This document shows, piece after piece, positions 23,457 through 33,600 of a DNA stretch of 64,000 nt. The stretch comes from Lepidodermella squamata (lineage: Eukaryota > Gastrotricha). The translations under genes and the position numbers were made by a program. The notes beneath the pieces are model-generated. The model was not told the DNA's origin. It saw nothing but the letters and a program-made list of their open reading frames with translations, and ran no database searches. The stretch lies in contig JBLDXI010000019.1 in the NCBI GenBank assembly GCA_047495785.1, positions 1,550,001-1,614,000 of the forward strand. The letters are read 5' to 3'. How positions within the stretch are numbered: the first letter of the stretch is position 1; each line of letters starts with the position of its first letter.

Positions 23457-24311
23457 TTAGCGCCTTATAAGCCAAGGCCACTGCATTATTCCGTTTGTTG
23501 CGAGCACACTGATAGCAGCTGCTTTCCTGGCCAAATCGCTGTTTTTAGCTCTAGCCACCTCTCGTCCGTCGTAAAACGCAGAAAAGCTCGATGGGGTATT
23601 TTGGTTGATTCTGAGAGCATAGTGAAAGCTGTTATTTGTCCTTTCATTAACCATCGCATAAGGGTCTCGAATTCCCCTTTGCATGAGAAAATCTGTTAGG
23701 GAATTAAAGGTAACATTTATAACAAGTGAAATATAAGAATTTGAGCATTGTGGATTTACCAATAACAGGGGCGAAAATCTTCGTAATCATATCTTCGAGG
23801 AGCGACTTGTTTTGACCACAATCCATGTATATGGCGTAAACCAAAGCTTCAAAGACATCGCCCAGAGTTTTCGGGACGAATACAGCTTCGTATAATCCGC
23901 CGTTTAGCAAATAGCATGGGATGAAGAAGGCTTTCCAGTATATCCCAGAACTCTTTAATCTGTTACCGCAATCAACAAGGGTGTTTATGTCAGCCGATAA
24001 TTGAGGATCGTATTTTATGTATCTGCCAAGATCAGCACTGAAAAACACGATTAAAGTACGTTTACAATGAAACATTGAGAGTGGACTTACGAAATCAGGA
24101 TCGATCCAAACAAATCATTGCTCAAAGCTACTTGTCGGATATAGTCCGACGCCCCCTTTTGCCGGACAATCTTTCCGATGATCGAACCGAGAAGGTCATC
24201 GCCTTCCAAAGCCCACTCTGTGTGGCTGCTGTAAGACTTGTCCAGAGCTTGCGTCAGCAGTGCTTGGGACCTGAAACGGTAGCCAAATGTGGTGAATATT
24301 GCAGTTTCCAT
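23457..24311 (-). CDS. Dicer-like stand-alone RNase III/dsRBD protein C
   Basis: Three exons (24311-24091, 24037-23760, 23692-23457; introns 53 and 67 bp) give 244 residues, with the same exon phases as paralogue B and an identical first-exon length (221 nt). The RNase III half reads FGYRFRSQALLTQALDKSYS, then EWALEGD, then VPKTLGDVFEALVYAIYMDC. The middle segment ALSNDLFGSILI is equivalent to the Dicer IIIb helix ALVNNTIFASL. The dsRBD ends DLARKAAAISVLA and the protein stops shortly after a shared QWPW motif. As in B, the first catalytic Glu is Ala and the other three metal ligands are kept. Role inferred as dsRNA binding or modulation of small-RNA processing. Confidence 0.8.
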
Positions 24312-24847
24312 TTTCTCAGAAGAATAGTGAACTCCAAATTCCGCGGAGCGCGCGTTACTGGATAATACCTATGAGTATTTATAGCTGCAGAAGGCCATGA
24401 CTAAACTTGAAAAGCTTATCTTATCTGCGAAAAAAATGAACATGAGTCAGATTAATAGCCCAACTTTGAAGCTGCTGATTGTTTTCTCACTTATTCATAT
24501 TGCAATTTAAACATATATTCCATAGCCAAAATCATACAATAGCTCCTTCAGTCGTTATGTGCTGTGCTGCGAATAAACGTTGATATACCTTGACCAAGGT
24601 GACCAGTAGAAAAAGGGGCAAAACTAATATTTTACCTCAGTTTGGGCGGCTGATATCAAAGAGATATTTTTGGTAAACGTAGGCAATCCAGAAATTCGAA
24701 ATGAGTAATGCTTCCGCATTGCAGGATCAAAGTCCGCATGGTCACATGAATAGCCAGTTGCGAGTCGGTGTTTTTTCGCTTTCTGTCGTTTCGTCGTTTT
24801 CTCGCTTCGTCATCTGACTGAAAAAACTGAAAAAGAAAAAAATAATT

Positions 24848-24924
24848 GGGCTTAAAGGAGGATTCGAACCCTGGACCACTGGGTATTGACCCATGACGAG
24901 ACCACTGCGCAATAGAGCTAGCTC
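24848..24924 (-). tRNA. Degenerate tRNA-like sequence (pseudo-tRNA or tRNA-derived SINE head)
   Basis: On the minus strand a B box GGTTCGAATCC (24870-24860) stands the usual distance after an A-box-like GCGCAGTGG block, with a GGG..CCC anticodon-stem-like hairpin between. Downstream is a T-run suitable for pol III termination. The acceptor stem does not pair and the T stem is imperfect, so this is not a functional tRNA by eye. A tRNA-derived repeat is likely. Confidence 0.45.
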
Positions 24925-25009
24925 ATGATAGTTATCCTCTTCCGGCAATTTTGCATACCAAACGAACACTACTCATTAGCATTTGCTCTGTCAGTCTCGG
25001 ATAGGAAGG

Positions 25010-25073
25010 GCTCCTATTGTATAGTGGCCCCAACCCATGGTTCTAATCATAACGGCCCCGGGTTTGACTTGCT
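25010..25073 (+). tRNA. Degenerate tRNA-like sequence
   Basis: The block CTCCTATTGTATAGTGG resembles a tRNA D-arm/A box. About 35 bp later, GGGTTTGACTT is a weakened B box. Stems do not close. It is 85 bp from the other tRNA-like block and on the opposite strand. Probably a relic. Confidence 0.3.
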
Positions 25074-25684
25074 CATGGAAAAGCTAGAAATTGACCAGCA
25101 CTTGGAGGAGCATTGTAGCGAGATTTCCTTGTAGCGAGCTTCTTCACGGTATAACGGTGCCACGTAAAAAAAAACTAAGGTGCACGGTAGTTCTCGTGTG
25201 ATTTTTTTTATTTTTTTTGTACCCAACTATTTGTCGGGGATAGCGCGTATTCGTGTGCACATAAATGCATTTATTACAACCATCGTCACGATATTCGAAA
25301 ATTGCTCGGTACATTAGCGCGATTGTTGAAAAACTTTTAAATTAACACCCGTACCTTATCGACAACGTCGTTAAATACAAGGTTAAATAACTTGGATTTA
25401 GGCTTGTATACTTCAGTTTGAAGGTCTTGGCCGCCTAATAAAAATTAAAAATTGAGTAGTTTTTTCCTTCAAAACTCGCGTAAAACGAAACTTTTTACTA
25501 CTGGCATTTATCAGCTTAGTATTTCACGCAAGCAATCCTAAATCCGAGTTATCCAATGAGGCTACAGGCGCCCTTAGGGCTACGGGCAAACGGGCTAACG
25601 CGGTCAGTTGAATGGCAACTCAGATTTCGTGTGGTACTCAGAAGAATGAAACATTAACTTGTGGCATAAATAGAGAACTCTGTT

Positions 25685-27301
25685 ATGATTAAAACTTTGG
25701 AGTGCATTGCCTTTTTGCTATTTGTTGAGTTGGTACTTGCTGAATACAAGCCAACGCCGCATCAACTGGTGCCGCCTATCACTTTTGCAGCCGCATTCAA
25801 TAATGTCACCGAGATACTTCGGCTGTTGAAAAATGGCGCCGACGTTAACGAGGCTGACTGGGTCGGCCAAACTCCCCTTCATATGTACTAATAACCTCGG
25901 ATTTAATTTCTTGTTTTTAATCCTCTAAATTCAGGGCAGCGAAGTTTGGTAGGACGGAAGCTGTCGATGTGTTGCTGAAACATGGAGCGAACGCATCTGC
26001 AACTAATACAGATTACATTGAAACGCCCCTACACATAACCAGCAGAACAGGAAACAAGGAAATATGTCGAATGCTGCTACAAAACGGAGCAAACATCAAC
26101 GCTTTGGCTAAAAATCCCAACTTCCCAGGTGGGACTCCGTTAATTTACTGCGCATGGTTCTCGAATTCAGTCGAGGCAGCAACATTTCTTCTTGAAAACG
26201 GAGCTTCGACGTCAGCAGTTCGCTCTGATGGAATCACATCTCTTCACCTCGCGGTTTCGAACAACAACTTCAAAATGGCTGAACTGCTGTTGAAACATGG
26301 CGCAGATCCAAACGCGAAAGATAACATGGGGAACACGCCTCTAAACTGGCTCTCGCAACAGTCAAAGCCGCAAATACCATTGATGGCACTTCTTATCAAC
26401 AACTCAGCCGATGTGAATACCGTGAACAATGCAGGGAAAACCCCCATCCAGAACGCAGCTGATCTAAATAATTTCCCTGTCGTGCTTTTTCTATTAGAGA
26501 ATGGAGTAAAGGGGGCGAAGTCAGAGGTGATTTTCTATTTTATTTCAAACAATTTTTACTTGGATTCTGTTATAGGGAGATTTCCCTTATGTTTCCAAGC
26601 TTTCCTTTCTTGCCGCATATGGTGAAGCCCATGCAGTCGATTCATGGCTGAAGAAAAACGGCGGGTCAGCAATTGTTGACCAGAGTGATTGGTTAAACCA
26701 AACGGCTCTTCATACTGCGACCATGTTTTGCCGTCTTCAAGTTGCTGAGATTTTAATACGATACAAAGCAAATGTGAACGCAATGGATCCATCTGGTTTA
26801 ACGCCTCTGCTTCACACCGCTAAATGTGGTGACCGTTACCTATTGCAGCTTCTTATTGACTCCGGTGCTGATACAACAATTATGCATCCAGATTACGGTA
26901 GCGCCCTCGCGACGGCAGCCCAGTTTGCTAACGGATTCAGATTAGCAGTAAGAACATTAATTAAAGCTAATCCAAAGATGATTAATGTAGCAGATGCGAA
27001 GCAAGGATATACGCCGTTACATTGGGTGGCACTCCACCTGAACATGAAGATTATCGACCTGCTACTCGAAAATGGCGCTGATATTGAGGCTAGGTCAGCT
27101 AAAGGTGAAACTCCATTCAATCTCTTGATGGGCTCTAATTGCTGTTATCCGCAACTTCCAGTTGTTCAGTTTTTACTCGACAAAGGAGCAAATATCAACA
27201 GCCCTGATTCATCAGGCTGCACGCCTCTTTGTAAAGCTAAAAGAGGCGGTAAGCGGCCAGAAGTCTTACAATTTCTTATTGATCGCGGTGCAACATTTTG
27301 A
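25685..27301 (+). CDS. Ankyrin-repeat protein with N-terminal signal peptide (predicted secreted)
   Basis: Three exons (25685-25884, 25935-26526, 26576-27301; introns 50 and 49 bp) give 505 residues. The first 20 residues form a textbook signal peptide (MIKTLECIAFLLFVELVLA, cleavage before EY). The rest is almost wholly ankyrin repeats, about ten to twelve, with clear consensus pieces such as GADVNEADWVGQTPLHMAA, GADPNAKDNMGNTPLNWL and GADIEARSAKGETPFNLL. No transmembrane segment or other domain follows. Ankyrin arrays are normally cytosolic or nuclear, so an ER-routed one is unusual; secreted ankyrin proteins are known among venom and effector proteins. Function unknown. The 3' end meets the convergent fucosyltransferase with only 27 bp between stop codons. 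Confidence 0.85.
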
Positions 27302-27303
27302 TT

Positions 27304-27333
27304 AATAAAACGTCAACTATCTTAATATTTATT
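27304..27333. promoter_or_regulatory. Back-to-back poly(A) signals of convergent genes
   Basis: A plus-strand AATAAA at 27304-27309 starts three bases after the ankyrin stop. A minus-strand AATAAA at 27333-27328 contains the TAA stop codon of the fucosyltransferase gene. Both transcripts must therefore use each other's coding 3' end as UTR or have very short UTRs. Confidence 0.55.
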
Positions 27334-28597
27334 TTTCCGAAAATATTTGAGGTGGGCTGCATTCGCCAAAAAAGGATTTTATATCGTTGAGTTTGGTTAG
27401 TTCATTATTTTCCAGCCATAATCGTTCGCACAATTTCTTCCAGCCAAACTTGAACTCACCGAGCCTATTTAAGTAATGCGTTTTCCCGTCGAGTTCATAC
27501 CGCAGCTGATGGGTATATTGCCAGGAGAAATAGCTTGCCATCTGATTCTGATAACTCCGCTTGGCCAGATCTCGCAGCAGCTCAACCAGATTATCTATCT
27601 CCATACGGGTCGCATCGATGTAAGAACCAGGTGGTAAAATCTCACTATAAGACCCTCGACCAATGATGACAGGTATTAAGCCATGTCTGAAATTGTGGTA
27701 GAGACCCTCGAATGCTATCTCAGTCGCGAAGTCTTGGCAGAAATGATCTTCAATTGCTATGAAATACCTGAAGCGCAAAAAGAACCTCCGAACCAATCTT
27801 TCACTCTTCCAATCTTCCTCAGGGAATCGATGGCCCCAATTCTCGCTGCAGGCACCCCAAGTTTCGACTTTCAGGCCTAGCTTCTGAAGTCTTCCAATGA
27901 ATACCTTTGCTTGTGAGGAAGTCGCGTTGCAGCTTCTAGTGAACCAGATTGCATCGATCGGGCGTTTCGAGAACCCTTTCACGTAGTTTTCGATTTCGCC
28001 TTTCCTCTCGCCTGGGTTTGGCACTTCAGTAAATTTTTCAACGCGACCATATGGGAAGTAAATGTCTGCATGCAAGTGATAACTCATCAACCAATTGAAG
28101 CCTAGCTTGTTAGCCTGATTGAAATCATCTGTCTGTAAACTCAGCATATCCGGACTGTCAATTTGAAAGAAAACGTAGCGCTGCCCTGACTTTCGTTTCG
28201 CTGGCATTTTCTCACTTCGAAAGTCGTTTGCATTGAATACGAGTGCATCTGCCTCATCTAGAAGTGCTCGGTCAGTTGTAATTGTGCAGGGATATTTGTC
28301 GATTTCTCCTGAAGGTTCGTTAAGCTTTGCTGTCTTGAGCAGATCTAGCATTTCAGTCCAATCATGGCCGCGAAATTTCGTCCATAGAAGGACAATCTTT
28401 GGTTTTACGGAACTCTTTGTAGTGGCTGGGAGATGGGTGGGAGCAGTTGTCGCAACACTTGAGGGGGCAGAGTTGAAGCTCGACAGATGAGACTTGATCT
28501 TGGATCCGTTATCGTAAAAGTAGCTGAACACCAGGAAATTCACCGCCGTGAAGAAAGGAACAGTTATAAGAAAAAAACATACTCTCGGTTTGTCCAT
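27329..28597 (-). CDS. GT10 alpha-1,3-fucosyltransferase-like protein, copy 1
   Basis: Single-exon gene of 422 residues from the ATG at 28597 (MDKPRVCFFLIT). The type II anchor follows at once (VCFFLITVPFFTAVNFLVFSYF), then a stem and the GT10 catalytic domain. Motifs: LLWTKFRGHDW, the middle WFTRSCNATSSQ and VETWGACSEN, and the donor-binding block FIAIEDHFCQDFATEIAF followed by GLIPVIIGRGSYSEILPPGSYID. GT10 enzymes transfer fucose from GDP-fucose to GlcNAc in glycans in the Golgi lumen. The usual donor-binding Lys of the (T)EK motif is Ile here (TEIAF), whereas the neighbouring copy keeps TEKAF, so activity may be altered. Confidence 0.88.
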   Translation of the reverse strand: MDKPRVCFFLITVPFFTAVNFLVFSYFYDNGSKIKSHLSSFNSAPSSVATTAPTHLPATTKSSVKPKIVLLWTKFRGHDWTEMLDLLKTAKLNEPSGEIDKYPCTITTDRALLDEADALVFNANDFRSEKMPAKRKSGQRYVFFQIDSPDMLSLQTDDFNQANKLGFNWLMSYHLHADIYFPYGRVEKFTEVPNPGERKGEIENYVKGFSKRPIDAIWFTRSCNATSSQAKVFIGRLQKLGLKVETWGACSENWGHRFPEEDWKSERLVRRFFLRFRYFIAIEDHFCQDFATEIAFEGLYHNFRHGLIPVIIGRGSYSEILPPGSYIDATRMEIDNLVELLRDLAKRSYQNQMASYFSWQYTHQLRYELDGKTHYLNRLGEFKFGWKKLCERLWLENNELTKLNDIKSFFGECSPPQIFSEK

Positions 28598-28829
28598 AAT
28601 ACTGAAATGCACGATGTAAATCACAATAAGGCTCACAGCACATAGATCAATAGACAACCACCAGGTTTTGTCTTATTGCGATACCTTTAAATAATTTACT
28701 GTTATGCACCGGCCACATGACTCTCACAAAAATAATTGAGTAGCTCGAGGTATTTATTTTATTGAAATTCCAAAATCGCGGTTACTCGTCTTTGGTATAA
28801 TAACGAAAAGTTCGAATAGGAAAAATGCT

Positions 28830-30170
28830 TTATCGAGGTATTGATTGTTGAGAATCATAGCACTTGCCGAGTCGAGATCTCAAATCGGAGATAGTATTCA
28901 TTTCGTAATCAGGGGTGGTCCACAACTTCCGGCAGAGGGTCTGCCAGCCAAATTTGAGACCGTAATTTCGTTTGAAGTAATGAGGGTTCAATCTGTAGTC
29001 CATCGTATACGTGAATTGCCATTGGTAGTAACTCTCTAACATATTTCGATTCTCCGGCTTTGATAATTTGAGCAGCAGCTCAGCTAATTCATTCACTTCC
29101 ATTCTAGTTGCATCGATGTAAGAACCGGGAGGTAAAAGTTTGCTGTAGTTGGCAGCGCCGAATAGGATAGGAATCATGCCATGGTTGATATTGTGGTAGT
29201 ATCCCGCAAATGCCTTTTCAGTGGCGTAATCATCACAGAATGAGTTTTCGAATCCGAGGTAAAACTTGTAACGCTGGAAAAACGCAGCAACCTTTGCTTC
29301 GCTAGTCCACTCTGCATCGGGGCGCTTGTAACCGTTTTCGCCGCAGTTACCCCACCGGTCCATTTTAAAGCCAACCTTCTTCAAGTTATCGAAAAATTCG
29401 TCCCGTTTCGAAGCTGAATTGCAGTGGGAGACCATCCAAAAACCATCTCTGGGGCGGACATGGAAGCTGTCGACGAAATGGTTGATTTTATCTGCGACAG
29501 CTTTTCGATCAACCTCAATCATCTCAGACGGACGAATATCGACAGAGCCGTAGGGAAAATAAACGTCTGCACTAGGTCTGTAGTTCATCACCCAATTGAA
29601 GCCTGCATGATCAGCAGCTTGATATGAATCCTCGTTCAAGCCGCTGTTTAATGGCGACTCTAGCCCATACATGACCCAACGCTGCCAGCTGTAACGAGTT
29701 TGCGGAAAATCGACTCCTCTGAAATCACGCGTGTGAAAAATGACTGCCGATGCTTCTTTCAATTTAGATTTATCGCTCGTCATCAAACACTTGTACTGGC
29801 CATTTGCATTGAAGCCATCCGGGTCGTAAATTTGCCCAGAAAATGATATGACTGGTGAATTTTCATTTAGCTCAAGAAATTCTCGCCAGTCTGGGTCGCC
29901 AAAGTATTTCGTCCACAGCAGAATCACCTTCTCCCGCGGATTCGGGTTAGCATGTGGTTCATTTGGCGTATCAGTGGAAGCTCCTTGTAACGCGTTGAAG
30001 ACGAAAGATGTGACATGCAGATGTAGTTTGGTCAGGTCAAACCCGTAATGAACAATGGCAAGATTGATCAACGTGAAAGTCGGCAGCAGGATAAGGAATA
30101 CGCGCGATTTGGTGCATGTCGATGACCATTTCGATGAATTCTCTATGTCATTACGCGGAGAAAGTTTCAT
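28830..30170 (-). CDS. GT10 alpha-1,3-fucosyltransferase, copy 2
   Basis: Single-exon gene of 446 residues with an ATG at 30170. A cytosolic tail of about 23 residues precedes a type II membrane segment (VFLILLPTFTLINLAIVHYG). The GT10 domain is complete: ILLWTKYFGDPDW, WMVSHCNSASKRDEFF, DRWGNCGENG, and the GDP-fucose block FYLGFENSFCDDYATEKAF with GMIPILFGAANYSKLLPPGSYI. It is clearly paralogous to the copy 230 bp downstream on the same strand. A Golgi enzyme adding alpha-1,3 (or 1,3/1,4) fucose to N- or O-glycans. The acceptor cannot be told from sequence. Confidence 0.9.
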   Translation of the reverse strand: MKLSPRNDIENSSKWSSTCTKSRVFLILLPTFTLINLAIVHYGFDLTKLHLHVTSFVFNALQGASTDTPNEPHANPNPREKVILLWTKYFGDPDWREFLELNENSPVISFSGQIYDPDGFNANGQYKCLMTSDKSKLKEASAVIFHTRDFRGVDFPQTRYSWQRWVMYGLESPLNSGLNEDSYQAADHAGFNWVMNYRPSADVYFPYGSVDIRPSEMIEVDRKAVADKINHFVDSFHVRPRDGFWMVSHCNSASKRDEFFDNLKKVGFKMDRWGNCGENGYKRPDAEWTSEAKVAAFFQRYKFYLGFENSFCDDYATEKAFAGYYHNINHGMIPILFGAANYSKLLPPGSYIDATRMEVNELAELLLKLSKPENRNMLESYYQWQFTYTMDYRLNPHYFKRNYGLKFGWQTLCRKLWTTPDYEMNTISDLRSRLGKCYDSQQSIPR

Positions 30171-30670
30171 CTTGCTGCCAAGACTTTTGCGACTCCATTG
30201 TTATCAGCCGACAATTCGCAAGTTTCGCCATAAAAAATAGATGAGCCGAATCGACAATGCGGTGAGTCAACAGGACTGTCGTTTTTTCCATGTTTCACTG
30301 TTAATTGGCTGCTTTTATTATTCATGCCAGCGTAACGATATGGGCGGTTCGATAACCCATCGATATACCTCCTGCGTCATTGTAATGCGCGAGTGCACAA
30401 AATAAAACAACGCAATTTTATTGTCAAACTGCAATATCAAAGACAATTATGCACTCAATGTTACAGTCTCGAGGCATGAGAGCTACGAGGCTACGTCTCA
30501 TGGGCCAGGTGTCTCAGGAACCTCATCTCTGAATATTTCTTATTCAACTTAGGTTCCTGGTCAATGGGCGAGGCATTCGAAATTTGCAACACAATAATAT
30601 TATCACAGTATCACAGCAAAATCTCAGCTACATAGATGTTAAAGTTATTACTCTGTTTCAAACAGTTTGT
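30171..30670. other. Intergenic, fucosyltransferase copy 2 promoter side and 3' flank of discoidin gene 1
   Basis: Spacer of 500 bp between minus-strand genes. No gene is supported. Confidence 0.4.
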
Positions 30671-33600
30671 TTAGAAGACCAATATTTCAGCCACTGGGAT
30701 AGAGTTAGGAATCGAGACCATCGATCTATAGATGAAAACGTAGCGGCCAGTGGTTGGGGTCAAACACCACAGTGTCGTCATCCCACCCGATGTAAAAATG
30801 GTCGGATCGACCGAGTCGCAATATTTAGCCGCCGCAATGTCAGTCGAGTTTCCAACCTTGAGATCCAGGCTTGCAATCTGCGTCTCGGTCATGTCATTGC
30901 TGAAAACGATGACCAGACGAGTAACAGGACTGATCGTCCCCAGATCAAAGTAAGCAAACTGTCCGGCTGTGTCGAACGCCAGCGAGTTGGCTGCAGATCC
31001 CTGAACCTCTCCGTCGGTAGCTTTGGGTGCATTGCCTGAAGAGGCAAAAGTTCCTCCGCCAAGATTGGCCCTTCGATTCTGTGCCAGGCTGATGGCTGCA
31101 TCGCTGTTAGCTGAAACCTCGCATAAAGCCAAATCAAGCGATGGAGAACTTGCTGCAATAGTAAGGAAACGGCCCTTTGCACCCGGTTTGCATCTCAAGC
31201 GCAAAGTTGCGCCCGTGTAAGAAGCTGCTGCGAAGGTGCTGCAGACCTGATCACCTGGGCTGCTTGATGAGTTCGAATAAGTGACAGTGATCGGAGGCAT
31301 CACAGGCAAAGAATCATAGTTAACTACAGATGGTATCTATCAATATCATGCCAAGTAAAAAGGTCAGGTTTCTTACCGTCACATCCCTTGACCCCAAACC
31401 GACCAACCATGTTCGTGTTGTAATCCTGAGGATGGAACCGAACAAATTTCGCGATGAAAGGCCCAACTGGATTCTCGACAATCGTACTTTGGTCAGTATT
31501 GCCTTTGATCAGCTAAAGCACAGCATAAAACGTATATCGAAGCAAGTCGAAGAGAAGGGCTTACTTTCAAGAATCCGTCTCTGTCACGCTCCCCGTTCCA
31601 ATTCTGCCCATCGCGGCTGTATCTGAAGAAGTAAGTCGAGGTCCACCCGGCCCCGTTCGATCCTTGAGTAACAGCTTTTGTGACCTTTTTCAGTGAAGTC
31701 AGCTGAGCCTGCCACCAAACGTGGGTATTAGCCGGGATCGCAGGAACACCGGGCTGTATTGCAGCCCAGTACCCTGCACTGCCAATATATCCTCGATACG
31801 CTTCATTGCCGCCTACTTGATTGAAAGCTGTTATTTGAGAATCTGGAACATCGGCTAGCAGATCGGCTCCGCAAATCGGAACTAAAATTCAACATTCAAT
31901 GAAACAACTAAATGGCAGCAAGCTGTTTACGATCGCATCCAAATAACTTGACTCTCATGCAGACATTTTGGTACCAGTTGTTCGGCAAAATCCGCAAGTA
32001 CATAGTATCGATTTCAGGAATTAAGCGAGTATGAACTCCTCTGCTCACGTCTCCATTGTTGCCGCGGAATAACTATAAACAGAAAATTGATGTAAAATGA
32101 CAAACACAATACTGTATTGCAACTGACTAAATTGGAACCAGTCACTTTGTCCAAATAATAAGCCCAGTTAGCGGCGGTGCTTTCAGCTCGAGCAGCTGTC
32201 TGAACGTAGTAGTCCATAACATAACAGTCAGCAATTGCTTTATCAGAGCTGCCTCTAATAGCGATGGCATTAAGACGTTTGATAGTCGGAAAAGTAAACT
32301 ATAGATACATATGTTTTTAAGAAGAAACGTAGCTGATGTGGATTTTACCTGTAACCAGGAATTTGCATTAGTCACTGGTCTCCAGCAGCAGGCCTTGCCT
32401 GATGCAAATACATTCTCGAAACTTCTGGCGAGCTCTGGATTCCAGTTGTAGCCAGCGGTCGCCGTTGCATAAGAAGAGGCGGTAATTGACGAGTCAGGAA
32501 CTAAAAAGTGAATTTCACCACGGCATTGCCTTGGTTCGTATTGCGTCGGGAAGGGGCAACCATTCATCATTTCATTGATCTCTTCAGATGAGAGAGCATG
32601 TTTGAAAATTCGAATGCATTGGAAACAAGCGTTCAAGTAGTTGCTATTCCATGGGACATAGCCGAATGTGGCATAAATCTGCCCTTGTAGCACACAGTTC
32701 TGTGCTGATTGCACATCAATTGGAACGCCGTTGATGAAGATGATGCTAGCGCCGCCAACTGGATCATGCACATGAGCGTAGTGGAACCAAACTCCAGGTT
32801 GCAAATTTGATACAGAATCTTTGCAGCCTCTAGGCGATGCGGGTGCTGCCCAAGTATTGTCGCTCGCACATTTCGAGTTACCATCGATACAGTAAGTTGA
32901 ACCTGAGAGTTGGTAGAAGTTCGAACCGGTAATCTGAATATTTTTTAATATATTTTTAAATTTTTCGCCCTGGTATTTTTTACCGTGGCACTGTTGTTGT
33001 GCAGATGAAATATGGGCGTTCCGGAAACAAAGTTATTGATTTTGATCTGCAATTTTAGCAAATTTTGCCTTGATTTAGTTCAGAGATGCGAAATCTAACC
33101 CAAAACATAATCGTAAAGCGGTAGTTGACTGATATACTTGCGTCAATCGTTGCTTTCATGTACTGATTGTAAGCAGGGTTGATACAGAGGGAATGCTCGG
33201 GGTAGTCTTTCTGATATGGCGGCGAACCTCCCCAAGTACAGCCGTTCATGCATTGCAGATTAGGGCCAGTTGATGGCCGTGTCACGTCTTGTAAACTTGT
33301 CAGTGAAGGGCAATAGAAGTTGCTTGTTCCGGACCAAACTGCTACAGCCTTATATTCGGAGGCTATTGAAATAGTGATAGTCGCAGCACTAATTTTAGCG
33401 AATTCTACTTACGAATTGTTAATGGACATGTTCGTACCATATTCACATGCCTCTGGCTCAAAGCTCGGTCATAGATGTTGAGGCAAGCTATTTTGCCAGT
33501 GATACCTCCAACAACAATGAACTGCCCGCTTTGAGGGTTGATGCCACAGCTATCTGGAACCACTCCACTAGCAATCGGGTGTCCCTCGATGTAAAACGTT

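Larger units (their letters stand above)
24312..25684. other. Intergenic between divergent Dicer-like C and secreted ankyrin gene
   Basis: Spacer of 1.37 kb expected to hold both promoters. It carries two degenerate tRNA-like blocks (24848-24924 and 25010-25073) and a T-rich tract near 25201. No coding sequence is supported. Confidence 0.45.
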
